Of a DNA stretch of 30,306 nt, positions 8,004 through 15,952 are shown one piece after another (within the stretch, counting starts at the first letter, position 1; each line of letters starts with the position of its first letter). A program made the translations under genes and the position numbers. This DNA comes from CAWBRT01 sp050015355. GTDB lineage: Bacteria; Acidobacteriota; Terriglobia; Terriglobales; Acidobacteriaceae. The notes beneath the pieces are model-generated. The model was given only the letters and a program-made list of their open reading frames with translations, was not told the DNA's origin and made no database searches. The stretch is from positions 1 through 30,306 of the forward strand of contig JBEKBO010000048.1 in the NCBI GenBank assembly GCA_050015355.1, read 5' to 3'.

Positions 8004-9518
8004 CTACATCAGCCCTATCCATTTCCACCAGGTCAAGGCGGTGATGATCCATGCAAGCCAGATCCCGATTCCGATCGGAATGGCTGCCCGCAGCAGGTCG
8101 TTCGACTTGTAATGCCCGGTCTGCATGAAGATCAGGTTGCCGGTGGTGTTAAACGGCAAAAACAACGCATAGGCCATCATGATGGCCAATGGCAGGCAGA
8201 ACCTGGCGATATCGAATCCCAACGACTGCGCGATGCCGATATAGATGGGCGCCATGACTCCGGTCATCGAGGTCGTGGTCGACCAGATGACGTGACTGAA
8301 AATGCTGAATCCGATCAGCAGCATCAGCAGCCAGAAGTAAGAAACGTCCTTCAAGCCGAGCGAGGCGAACGCCATCTTGATGATGACGTCCACAGCCTTG
8401 GTCTGCGCCAGGCAGTTTGCCATGGTGGTGACCCCACCGACGTACACGAAGAGTTCCCATGGCAGCGAGTATTGCGCGTCTCGCCATTCCAGCACACCGA
8501 TCGGACGCGGCAGGAAGATCAGCGACGAGATGACGAAGGCAATCATCGTTGGGTTCAGATGATGGAGCTGGTCGGTGGACCACAGAATGATGGCGAGCAG
8601 GAAGAAGGTAACGGCCCTTTTTTCCGGCGCGGTTATCGGCCCCAGAGCGATCAGGTCCACGTTGATCCGCTGGATGCCACCTGTGATCTCCTTCATCTCC
8701 GGCGGGTACATTTTGGTCAGGAACCAGCACATCAGTAGCAGCAGAATGATGTTGGTGGGCGCCGCAGCCATCGCCCAATACGCCCAGCTGGTGTATTTCG
8801 ATGGGCCGCTGGCCGCGATGATGGCGGCGATAAACATCGTATTGGGGATGGTGGCGGTCAGAAACGCGGAGCCGGTAATGTTGTTGGCAAAGGCCTGCGA
8901 GAGTGCCAGCGCCTTGCCGAAGTTACTCTCCCCGGCCTTCACCTTGTAGGTTTCGGCCAAGCCTTCCACCACCGGAACCATGGCCAGCGATCTGGCGGTG
9001 TTGCTCGGGGTAAAAGGCGAAACCAGCAAGGTGGTGATCGAACCCGCCATGATGGCCCTCAACGGCGTCTTGCCAATGCCGCGCACCACGTGCAGCAGAA
9101 GTCTTCTGGCAACTCCGGTTTTGACCATTGCGATCGAAATCACAAATCCGGTAACGATGAGCCACAACGATGCCGCGGAAAAGCCCGACAGCACGAAGTC
9201 GGTGCTGCGTACGAGCGTCCCATTCTTCACCGCCCCGGTGCCGTTCCCGACCCAAAAGTACAGGAAACAGATCATGATGAAGATGCTGACGGCGAAATTG
9301 ACACCCATCGTGACCCACACCGCAACCGCGCCGCCAAAGATCGCCAGCATCTTGTGTTGGGTGACGTTAATGTTGGCAATCGGCGTCAACCAAATCGCGG
9401 TTCCCACAATCAAAGAAAGCAGTAGCCCCCATTTTTTTCCCCAGGCCTCGAACCCTCCCGCCTTCTTCTCCGGGGTAGTAGCTGACGCCTTTGCTTCCTT
9501 CACGCTCTCAGTTGCCAC
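8004..9518 (-). CDS. DASS (SLC13)-family dicarboxylate/anion transporter
   Basis: A 504-residue integral inner-membrane protein with about 12-14 hydrophobic segments. It is of the divalent anion:sodium symporter family, which moves C4-dicarboxylates, citrate or tartrate. The first Ser-Asn-Thr signature is in P-F-T-P-S-N-T-A-R; the second repeat has P-F-N-T-T-G-N-L-I-F near the C-terminus. The GTG at 9518 has a strong GGAGGAGG (9527-9534) 8 bases upstream, so it was preferred over the in-frame extension to 9608. The N-terminus before the first membrane helix is short, polar and Ala/Lys-rich. The aldolase gene follows on the same strand, suggesting import of a hydroxy-dicarboxylic or sugar-acid substrate. 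Confidence 0.88.
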   Translation of the reverse strand: MATESVKEAKASATTPEKKAGGFEAWGKKWGLLLSLIVGTAIWLTPIANINVTQHKMLAIFGGAVAVWVTMGVNFAVSIFIMICFLYFWVGNGTGAVKNGTLVRSTDFVLSGFSAASLWLIVTGFVISIAMVKTGVARRLLLHVVRGIGKTPLRAIMAGSITTLLVSPFTPSNTARSLAMVPVVEGLAETYKVKAGESNFGKALALSQAFANNITGSAFLTATIPNTMFIAAIIAASGPSKYTSWAYWAMAAAPTNIILLLLMCWFLTKMYPPEMKEITGGIQRINVDLIALGPITAPEKRAVTFFLLAIILWSTDQLHHLNPTMIAFVISSLIFLPRPIGVLEWRDAQYSLPWELFVYVGGVTTMANCLAQTKAVDVIIKMAFASLGLKDVSYFWLLMLLIGFSIFSHVIWSTTTSMTGVMAPIYIGIAQSLGFDIARFCLPLAIMMAYALFLPFNTTGNLIFMQTGHYKSNDLLRAAIPIGIGIWLAWIITALTWWKWIGLM

Positions 9519-9702
9519 GGCACACGCCTCCTCCGCCGCTCTTTCAGTCGATTCTGATTGGTTGAGTTGCCGTCTGGAAGTTTCGCACAGCCCGCCCGCT
9601 GCTGCCAACTAAACAGGCAGGCATTTTGCGACAATCTGGCGCTGGCATACTGTTTTCGACGAACGATCTGGAACCCGCACCCGGACGGAACGAACGTGCC
9701 AG

Positions 9703-9802
9703 GACCGTATTCGCAGAAGGTATACGCCGCAAAGGAGCCGGGCGCGCGGGGATCCCCGGCAGACGCTTGGCGCTTGCTGGTGTGCATCCAAGCGGGTATA
9801 CC
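9703..9802. repeat. Structured dispersed repeat, copy B
   Basis: Partner of 145-264. The shared block runs from GACCG-ATTCGC-GAAGGTAT through AGCCGGGCG and a CGGGG(A)TCCCCGGC core. Its outer closure is a perfect 7-bp stem (9719-9725 with 9796-9802) at the place where copy A has a diverged GGTAT/ATAC pairing. The inner stem (ccccggcagacgc with gcgcttgctggtg) pairs at 11 of 13 positions if G-U pairs are allowed. It lies in the 335-bp gap between the divergent transporter gene and dut. Confidence 0.7.
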
Positions 9803-9852
9803 GATTGTGGAAGGCTCTATGAAGCGGCGCCGACGGCTGATACATTTTTCTA

Positions 9853-10287
9853 ATGCTAAAAGTGAAATTGCTCCGGCCTGGCGCCAAGGTGCCGACGATT
9901 GCGCACCCGGGTGAAGACCTGGGCTACGACATCTACGCCGCCGAAGACGTGACCATCGCCTCGCGAGGGAATGCCGTCGTGCCCACCGGTATCGCCATCG
10001 AACTGACCACGGCTTCGGGCGAACCGCTGGGGGCTCTGTTGCGCGACAAGTCGTCGATGGCCGCGCGCCGCCTGGCGCTCACCGGGGGTGTCATCGACGC
10101 CGGTTACCGCGGCGAAATCAAAGTTCTGGTCGAGAACCTTGGTGAACTGGACGCCGAAATTCATGCCGGCGATAAGCTCGCGAATCTCATTCCTTATCCG
10201 ATGCTGACCACGCCTGTGGAAACAGTCGAAGAGCTGACGCAGTCGAGCCGCAACACCGGAGGCTTCGGGTCATCGGGCAGGAAATGA
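9853..10287 (+). CDS. dut: dUTP diphosphatase (dUTPase)
   Basis: A 144-residue trimeric-type dUTPase that hydrolyses dUTP to dUMP and pyrophosphate, keeping uracil out of DNA and supplying dUMP for thymidylate synthesis. All five family motifs are seen: motif 1 D-L-G-Y-D-I-Y-A (22-29); motif 2 R-D-K-S-S (64-68); motif 3 G-V-I-D-A-G-Y-R-G-E-I with catalytic Asp82 and Tyr85; motif 4 A-G-D-K-L-A-N-L (105-112); and motif 5 R-N-T-G-G-F-G-S-S-G (133-142). The ATG at 9853 has no ribosome binding site. A TG-A-TACATT extended -10-like box ends 6 bases before it (9838-9846), so a leaderless message is possible, but no good -35 box is seen. Confidence 0.96.
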   Translation: MLKVKLLRPGAKVPTIAHPGEDLGYDIYAAEDVTIASRGNAVVPTGIAIELTTASGEPLGALLRDKSSMAARRLALTGGVIDAGYRGEIKVLVENLGELDAEIHAGDKLANLIPYPMLTTPVETVEELTQSSRNTGGFGSSGRK

Positions 10288-10336
10288 AGGGGCCTGACCA
10301 TGAAGATCATCGACTCGAGCCATGAAATTCATCAAC

Positions 10337-10367
10337 AAAAATGACAGCCTAAACACGTCGGCTGTCA
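10337..10367 (-). terminator. Rho-independent terminator of the amidase gene
   Basis: A perfect 8-bp stem (10342-10349 with 10360-10367), 10-base loop and a run of five T on the minus strand (10337-10341) follow the amidase stop by 22 bases. Read on the plus strand, the same hairpin could weakly end dut transcription but lacks a T-run there. Confidence 0.8.
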
Positions 10368-10389
10368 CATTGTATTCTTGATTTCTATT

Positions 10390-11976
10390 TCAATGCACTA
10401 TAGGGAGTGCAGGAGGCTGACGATGATGAGTTTGCTGTTCATAAGCATAACCCAAAGAAATCAGCTTTGGCTCCTGCCAAGCCGAGGCTGCCAACATAAT
10501 AGCGAACGGCTTGCCATCTTTTGAGTAGCCTGCCGGCAAAACTATGGCAGGGTAACCGGCTCTGGCTTCAAGAATAACGCCGCTTATCATCGTGTTATTC
10601 AGAGGGGGGAAGATAATCGCATCCAGGTTATATTTGCGGAGCGCATAATCTATGGCGCCGCGAGTAAGACGCATGTCACGCATGTGCTCTTGAATATATT
10701 CTGGCTCAGCTAATGTCCCGCTAGTCATGTCCGCTTTTTCTAATATATTTTGACCATAGCGTGCGCGTTTTTCCGCATCTTGATTGTTAAAAGCAATAAC
10801 ATCGCTAAGAGAGTGAATAGGGATATACGGCTCGATGCCCTTTAGGTAATTGTTGATGGCCGGCTTAAACTCGTACAGCATGGTTTTGCTGTCTTGCCAG
10901 TTGCTTCCCAGCAATTCATCTATTGGCATTACTACTGGGTCAATAATCGTCGCACCGGCATCCTTCATCTCCTTCAGCACCCTGTCAAATAGTATTACCT
11001 GTTCATCACTCATTTGACCGAAGAGCTGCCGGCTCACGCCAATATGCGAGCCCCGTAATCCATCCCTCTTTAAAAAGACTGTATAGTCTTTTGGAATTCT
11101 ACCGGCTGCGGCTAACGTGGCCGGATCTGCTGGATCAACACCGGCTAAGGCATTCAGCATCACAGCAGCATCAGCTACCGTGCGCGCTATAGGTCCAGCC
11201 GTGTCTTGGCTCGTCGCAAGTGGAACTATGCCGCTACGACTTATCAGGCCCACAGTCGGTTTAATACCAACAACGGACGCCCAATAGGCAGGGTGAACGA
11301 TAGACCCGGAAGTTTCAGTCCCCACCGCTGCGGCAGCAAAATTTGCGGACATAGCAACGGCTGAACCGGTGCTGGAACCGCGAACAGGGAAACCAGGGTC
11401 ATAAGCGCTAAGTACTTGCCCGCCCAGCGAGCTGTAGCCGCCCGGCATTTTGGTCGACATCCAATTGGCCCATTCGGTCATATTGGTCTTTCCAAAAATG
11501 ATTGCTCCGGCTTGACGCAGACGCTGAGCTACAAAGGAGTCTTTACTCGCATAGTGATCTTTCAACGCCAATGAGCCGGCGGATGTATGCATCATATCTG
11601 CGGTATCAATATTATCTTTTATCAATACAGGGATACCGTGCAACAGACCATGAGCCTTGCCTGCCCGGCGCTCCGCATCACACGCATCGGCCAGCAGGAG
11701 CGCTTCCGGGTTCAATTCCAGAATGCTGTTGAGCTTAGGACCATCCTTGTCCAGCGCGGCAATACGCTTCATGTAGGCAATCACCAGATCATGTGACGTA
11801 TAACGACCGGCGACTAAATCATTGTGTATTTCCTGGATACTTTTTTCTGTTGTGAGTATTTCTATGCTCTTAGCAGAATCAGGAGCTGTATTGTCCGAAG
11901 ACGCAAACACACTCGGAACTAACGTAGCTAACAGACAAAGTACCATCATAGTCTTCAATGACGCGGTTGTTTTCAT
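10390..11976 (-). CDS. Exported amidase-signature-family hydrolase
   Basis: A 528-residue amidase-signature enzyme with a signal peptide at about 1-26 (M-V-L-C-L-L-A-T-L-V, cut near V-F-A-S-S). The Ser-cisSer-Lys triad is visible: Lys120 in V-L-I-K-D-N-I-D-T, the cis-Ser in R-G-S-S-T-G-S (201/202) and nucleophile Ser225 in E-T-S-G-S-I-V-H-P. It would hydrolyse an amide bond outside the cytoplasm; the substrate is unknown. ATG 11976 follows TAGGAGG 9 bases upstream, so the ATG at 11997 was rejected. Base composition is clearly lower in GC (about half, locally 35%) than the neighbours, and AT-ending codons are common. It has its own terminator. All this suggests later acquisition by transfer. 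Confidence 0.88.
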   Translation of the reverse strand: MKTTASLKTMMVLCLLATLVPSVFASSDNTAPDSAKSIEILTTEKSIQEIHNDLVAGRYTSHDLVIAYMKRIAALDKDGPKLNSILELNPEALLLADACDAERRAGKAHGLLHGIPVLIKDNIDTADMMHTSAGSLALKDHYASKDSFVAQRLRQAGAIIFGKTNMTEWANWMSTKMPGGYSSLGGQVLSAYDPGFPVRGSSTGSAVAMSANFAAAAVGTETSGSIVHPAYWASVVGIKPTVGLISRSGIVPLATSQDTAGPIARTVADAAVMLNALAGVDPADPATLAAAGRIPKDYTVFLKRDGLRGSHIGVSRQLFGQMSDEQVILFDRVLKEMKDAGATIIDPVVMPIDELLGSNWQDSKTMLYEFKPAINNYLKGIEPYIPIHSLSDVIAFNNQDAEKRARYGQNILEKADMTSGTLAEPEYIQEHMRDMRLTRGAIDYALRKYNLDAIIFPPLNNTMISGVILEARAGYPAIVLPAGYSKDGKPFAIMLAASAWQEPKLISLGYAYEQQTHHRQPPALPIVH

Positions 11977-12065
11977 CTCACTACGCCTCCTAAGCATAGA
12001 CCGGCAGTTCCTTGCGGCTTCGACAACGGCAAGATTCTACACCCGTTTGGGCCCTACTGCACGTT

Positions 12066-12085
12066 AGTTGAACCATGCTTCAACT
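12066..12085. other. Small inverted repeat between the malonyl-CoA decarboxylase and amidase genes
   Basis: A perfect 7-bp inverted repeat AGTTGAA/TTCAACT with a 6-base spacer lies 90 bases upstream of the amidase ATG and 67 bases past the decarboxylase stop. It could be an operator or a weak hairpin; no T-tract follows on either strand. Confidence 0.35.
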
Positions 12086-12152
12086 GGGGACCGCTGAAAT
12101 CAGCAGTTATGGCTACAAGCACGGGCGGTTCTCGCAACTGGCAATGTGACAA

Positions 12153-13598
12153 TTACTCTCTGGAATTGCGTGCTATGGTGGCACGAGCTTTGCCGGGCTT
12201 GGGTTCCGACCACAGCCCCGCCACGGTTCTATACTCTTGCAACAACTGCTTAGAGACGCTGATTTTTCCTTCACAAACGAAGCCCTCATGATTCTCTTCG
12301 AATTCCTCGGGCACATACCGGTAGTTTGCCATGAGCCCGAAAGAATCGCTGAGACCATAAGACCGTGCATTGCCGAAGCGATTAATGCGCTCCAAGCGGG
12401 CGCCGTTCGAAAGATGAAACCTGGCAACCGGATCAACAAGGTGGCCCTTCACTCGCGATTGGGTGAGATAAGCCAGTGCCAACCTGTGGAGGGGCCTGGC
12501 AAGTACGTCGCGGTGAGAAAGCGGGTCCTCCAGCAGGTAGTAAAGAGCGTCGACCGGGTCAGGCTTTTTCGCCTCCTCCACCAGTTTTGCCGCATATTCA
12601 CCCAACAGGCGAGAGAGCCGCTCGCGGGTGAAGCCCTCGGCGTTGCTGTTGTCGCGCAGGGCACTTGCAAAACGCGGCAACGGCGAGAGCGTGGTGTAAA
12701 GCTTCAGTCCTGGCAGTTCGTTTCCCAGCTCCACCACCACCTGCTTGATCAGGAAGTTGCCGAACGAGATGCCACGCAGGCCATTCAGGCAATTACTAAT
12801 GGAATAAAAGGTCGCTGTGTCGGCCTCTTCAGGAGCCAGCACCGGCGCGTTCAGATCCAGCAATGGATCGAGTTCGCCAACCAGACCTTTGGTAAGCGCG
12901 ATTTCGACGAAGATAATCGGCTCATCTATCAGAGCCGGATGGAAAAATGCAAAGCAGCGCCGGTCCGGCGCCAGGCGTCGCCGCAGGTCTGGCCACCCGT
13001 TGATCTCGTGGACGGATTCATATTCGATCAGTTTCTCCAGGATCAGGGCAGACGTGTGCCAGCCAATGCGCTCCAGCCGAAGAAAGCCCCGATTGAACCA
13101 CAAGCCAAACAGATACTTGAGATCTGCATCCAGCGGTCCGAGCTCGGGATGTTTCCTTAACAACCGCCCGACATGCGCGCGCATGGTGACCAGGGTCTCC
13201 ATCCCATGTGGCGCGGTGTTCATGCGTAGAAACAATTTCTGCCGGGGCGATTCCATGGCGGCGGCAAGCGCCTGGTAGGTCGCAACACTTGGCGACTGCT
13301 GATAATCGCCCGCAAGACCGCAAAGGACAGCTTCATTCGTCCCGAATTCCCGGCTCAGTATTTCGAAGAATTCCAGCCTCTGCTCGTCATTCAACGTTTC
13401 ATAGGTGCTGATCAACTCTTGTGCCAGCACGGTTTGCGATGCCTCGCCGCGTTCGGAAAGCAGTTGCGTGCACAAGGCGCGGATATCCTTGTTCCGCAAC
13501 TGCTGGAACTTGAGCAACAAGCGGCGGAAAAACCTGGGGGGCTCTTTGCGCGTACTGTCAGAACTGACGCTGATATTCGAACCGGTGTCGATTGCCAA
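12153..13598 (-). CDS. Malonyl-CoA decarboxylase
   Basis: A 481-residue protein of the MCD family, which decarboxylates malonyl-CoA to acetyl-CoA and CO2. It has an N-terminal helical part (about 20-150) and a GNAT-fold catalytic part (about 160-460). Conserved family blocks are H-P-A-L-I-D-E-P-I-I-F-V-E-I-A-L (220-235), F-Y-S-I-S-N-C with Ser266/268, G-N-F-L-I-K-Q (280-286), and D-P-V-A-R-F-H-L-S-N-G-A with His395; the Ser/His pair matches the catalytic dyad known in the human enzyme. The start is TTG at 13598, with a GGAGG site (13605-13609) 6 bases upstream. It stands alone; no acyl-CoA ligase or malonate transporter adjoins, so its physiological malonyl-CoA source is not shown here. Confidence 0.9.
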   Translation of the reverse strand: MAIDTGSNISVSSDSTRKEPPRFFRRLLLKFQQLRNKDIRALCTQLLSERGEASQTVLAQELISTYETLNDEQRLEFFEILSREFGTNEAVLCGLAGDYQQSPSVATYQALAAAMESPRQKLFLRMNTAPHGMETLVTMRAHVGRLLRKHPELGPLDADLKYLFGLWFNRGFLRLERIGWHTSALILEKLIEYESVHEINGWPDLRRRLAPDRRCFAFFHPALIDEPIIFVEIALTKGLVGELDPLLDLNAPVLAPEEADTATFYSISNCLNGLRGISFGNFLIKQVVVELGNELPGLKLYTTLSPLPRFASALRDNSNAEGFTRERLSRLLGEYAAKLVEEAKKPDPVDALYYLLEDPLSHRDVLARPLHRLALAYLTQSRVKGHLVDPVARFHLSNGARLERINRFGNARSYGLSDSFGLMANYRYVPEEFEENHEGFVCEGKISVSKQLLQEYRTVAGLWSEPKPGKARATIARNSRE

Positions 13599-13945
13599 AA
13601 CTTGCCTCCATTACCCCGTCAATACTACTGAAAACCATCCTGGCCCCGGGCAATTCATTGCTGTCATCATAGTCCGAATTAATTCCGTTCTTATTTCAAA
13701 CGATTGTCCTCAGTGTTTCCACGCCTTTCTCCGCACACCATTTTGAGCCTTTGCACGGGTTGTATTCTCGATGTGAGTGCGACCTATGTGCGCCCCAGTG
13801 GCTTTCCTGCCGGGCCTGCTCCGCTAAATGCTTAAGCAAAATTTTCATCACAAATCTTCAAAGAGTAATATGTCAGGTGATCTGGCCGCCTCGCAGCAGA
13901 GTCTGCCGCCCAAATTCAAGCCAGATCATCCACAGGGAGACAGGA
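13599..13945. other. Divergent intergenic region between the malonyl-CoA decarboxylase and galM genes
   Basis: 347 bases hold both genes' 5' signals. The TTG start of the left gene has GGAGG at 13605-13609; the galM ATG at 13946 has GGGAG at 13935-13939. An open frame extends upstream of galM to 13751, but it is Cys/Arg-rich and lacks signal-peptide logic, so it is not coding. No clear -35/-10 pair was found. Confidence 0.5.
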
Positions 13946-15112
13946 ATGGATCGGAACACAATTCTACGAACTCTTTGCACGGTGTTCTTGTTGATCGCCG
14001 TTTCGGAGTCGGGGTTCGCGGCTCCGGCCAACGGCGACCAATCCTATGTCGAACTCGACCGCGCGAAATTCCAGAAGGAGATCGACGGAAAACATGTCGA
14101 TCTTTACACCATCAAGAACAACAAGGGCATGATTGTCCGGATCACGAACTATGGGGCCCGGGTCGAACAGATCGTTGTTCCAGACCGCACCGGCAAACTG
14201 GGCGACGTGGCCCTGGGCTACGAGTCGATCGATCAGGTAGTAAACGGCCAGGGTTCGATGAATGCCTTCGTCGGACGATACGCCAATCGCATTGCGAAGG
14301 GCAAGTTTACCCTGAACGGCAAGCAATACCAGCTCGCCATCAATAACCCGCCGAATACATTACATGGCGGGGAAAAGGGCTCGCGATTCGTCGTGTTTGA
14401 CGCCAAGCAGTTGAACGACAGCTCGGTCCAGATGACTTACATCTACAAGGACGGCGAGGAGAATTTTCCCGGCACGCTGATGTCGCGCGTAGTCTACAGC
14501 GTCACCGACGACAACTCACTCGTCATTTCCTACGATGCGGTGGCGGTGGACAAGCCAACGGTAGTGAACTTCACCAGCCATGTTTTCTTCAATCTGGCCG
14601 GCCAGGGAAATGGCGATATCCTGGGTCACGAACTGATGATCAGCTCAGACAGGATTACTCCGGTGGACGCAACGCTGATCACCACCGGCGAGTTCCGTTC
14701 GGTCACGGGCACGCCGATGGACTTTCGCGAGCCGAAAGCGATTGGCTCCCGCATCAACCAGGACTATGACCAGTTGAAATACGGCCCCGGATATGACGTC
14801 AACTACGTGTTGAACAAGACTGGATCGGAACTCAGCCTGGCGGCGCGGGTGCGTGAACCGAAGACCGGCCGTGTCCTCGAGGTCTTTACGACGGAGCCGG
14901 GCGTGCAATTCTATTCGGGCAATTTCCTTGAGGGCAAGGTGCCGCGCGACGTCGGCAAGGGCGGCAAAATTTATAGCCTGCGCAACGGCTTCTGTCTGGA
15001 GCCACAGCATTTTCCGGATTCGGTGAACAAACCGCAGTGGCCCAGCACGCGGCTGGACCCCGGTGAATGGTACAGCGGGAAGATTATCTACAAATTTTCC
15101 GTTCGCAAGTGA
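13946..15112 (+). CDS. galM: Exported aldose 1-epimerase (mutarotase)
   Basis: A 388-residue galactose mutarotase with a signal peptide (about 1-25, T-V-F-L-L-I-A-V then G-F-A-A), so it acts in the periplasm or outside. The beta-sandwich enzyme interconverts alpha and beta aldoses. Substrate and catalytic residues of the family are present: His140 in T-L-H-G-G, the acid His212 in S-H-V-F-F-N-L-A-G, and the base Glu352 in C-L-E-P-Q-H-F-P-D. The ATG at 13946 was chosen for its ribosome site and because it places the signal peptide at the N-terminus. No galactose pathway genes adjoin. It ends at a bidirectional terminator shared with the converging DUF192 gene. Confidence 0.93.
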   Translation: MDRNTILRTLCTVFLLIAVSESGFAAPANGDQSYVELDRAKFQKEIDGKHVDLYTIKNNKGMIVRITNYGARVEQIVVPDRTGKLGDVALGYESIDQVVNGQGSMNAFVGRYANRIAKGKFTLNGKQYQLAINNPPNTLHGGEKGSRFVVFDAKQLNDSSVQMTYIYKDGEENFPGTLMSRVVYSVTDDNSLVISYDAVAVDKPTVVNFTSHVFFNLAGQGNGDILGHELMISSDRITPVDATLITTGEFRSVTGTPMDFREPKAIGSRINQDYDQLKYGPGYDVNYVLNKTGSELSLAARVREPKTGRVLEVFTTEPGVQFYSGNFLEGKVPRDVGKGGKIYSLRNGFCLEPQHFPDSVNKPQWPSTRLDPGEWYSGKIIYKFSVRK

Positions 15113-15125
15113 GTCGGCACGGAAG

Positions 15126-15162
15126 CGAAAAATCCCGGGGTGGCAAACCCGGGGAATTTTTA
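15126..15162. terminator. Bidirectional Rho-independent terminator
   Basis: A 6-bp CCCGGG/CCCGGG stem (15134-15139 with 15148-15153) is followed on the plus strand by GAATTTTTA and on the minus strand by ATTTTTC. It separates the converging galM and tad-locus DUF192 genes and marks the downstream end of the 15-kb minus-strand tad locus. Confidence 0.8.
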
Positions 15163-15213
15163 TAGAGCCGCACAGTGTGGACGAGAGAAGTCACCGGACT
15201 GGGATGCTCTTGC

Positions 15214-15726
15214 CTACGCGATCCGGTCGCTTCTTTCTTGCTCTCTGCCAACGCCGTCGGCCGGCCTCGAAGCCTCGCGGCGGTCATACTTACCTTGGAA
15301 TTCGACCCGTCCCGAGACGATTGGATTGTTTTCCGTGCGCTCATTTCGCAACCAGGCGATTTCGAGGCAATCTCCTTCGCGTGTTCCGCTGCGATAGATC
15401 GTATGCACGGGGAGTTCCAGCACGCTGGCCGCTTTTCGAAACACCTTCGAAATACGAAAGGGGCGAACATACTCTTCGATGTGAATCACCCGCTTTTCCC
15501 TGTTGAGAAAAACCAGGTCGATTGGAAACATCATTCCTAGAGTGTGGACGCCTCGGCAAGGAACGATCCACAGACCCCTCCCCGGTTGCGCCCACCGTGC
15601 GGTTTTCCCTAATAGCCCGACAAGACGGAGTAAATAGTTGTTGGCGACGGTTACCTCAGTGGCCACAAAAGTTTCTCGCGTTTGGTTGTAAACGTATACG
15701 AGCCGATCTTGCACACCATTCGCCAT
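15214..15726 (-). CDS. DUF192 family protein at the end of the tad operon
   Basis: A 170-residue protein with a DUF192 domain at about 25-127. Typical blocks are G-L-W-I-V-P-C-R-G-V-H-T-L-G-M-M-F-P-I-D (51-70), with the family's conserved central pattern, V-L-E-L-P (102-106) and G-D-C-L-E-I (118-123). No signal peptide is visible, unlike many exported DUF192 proteins. A charged, probably disordered tail (about 140-170, rich in Arg, Glu and Asp) follows the domain. Biochemical function of the family is unknown. The ATG at 15726 is preceded by AGGTGG. It is the last gene before the bidirectional terminator and 61 bp behind the small membrane peptide, so it is probably co-transcribed with the pilus genes. 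Confidence 0.85.
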   Translation of the reverse strand: MANGVQDRLVYVYNQTRETFVATEVTVANNYLLRLVGLLGKTARWAQPGRGLWIVPCRGVHTLGMMFPIDLVFLNREKRVIHIEEYVRPFRISKVFRKAASVLELPVHTIYRSGTREGDCLEIAWLRNERTENNPIVSGRVEFQGKYDRREASRPADGVGREQERSDRIA

Positions 15727-15787
15727 GGATCCTATTCCACCTTCTGTCGACGGGTTCTTAGAAAACTTGTCAACCAGCAGCAGGCGC

Positions 15788-15886
15788 TTACTCGAGTGCC
15801 TTCTGCCTGCGCCGCATTACGATGACCGCTAGAACTATGATCGCGAGTACACCCGATACAAGCCGAATTGCCATTACGCCGTCCAT
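15788..15886 (-). CDS. 32-residue single-pass membrane peptide in the tad operon
   Basis: A short frame directly behind tadC. The ATG at 15886 has a perfect AAGGAG site (15893-15898) with a 6-A spacer; TAA at 15788-15790. The peptide starts M-D-G-V-M-A-I-R, has a hydrophobic stretch of about 16 residues (L-V-S-G-V-L-A-I-I-V-L-A-V-I-V-M) and ends in a basic tail R-R-R-Q-K-A-L-E. This predicts one transmembrane helix with the C-terminus in the cytoplasm. It is too short for normal gene callers. Position suggests a minor partner of the TadB/TadC inner-membrane platform, but that is inference; no known family was recognised. Confidence 0.65.
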   Translation of the reverse strand: MDGVMAIRLVSGVLAIIVLAVIVMRRRQKALE

Positions 15887-15952
15887 TTTTTTCTCCTTGC
15901 GATTTCCTGTTTTCTACCGAGGTTGTGGTTTTACGGCCAGCAAGTCCCTGAG

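Noticed and set aside
7695..8738. Plus-strand open frame of 347 codons opposite the aldolase and transporter genes
   Set aside because: Antisense shadow with biased Asp/His/Gln/Arg content; both opposite genes have catalytic or family motifs.
15727..15787. TTGACA box ahead of the DUF192 gene
   Set aside because: No -10 box lies at 15-19 bases; a lone -35 match is expected by chance.
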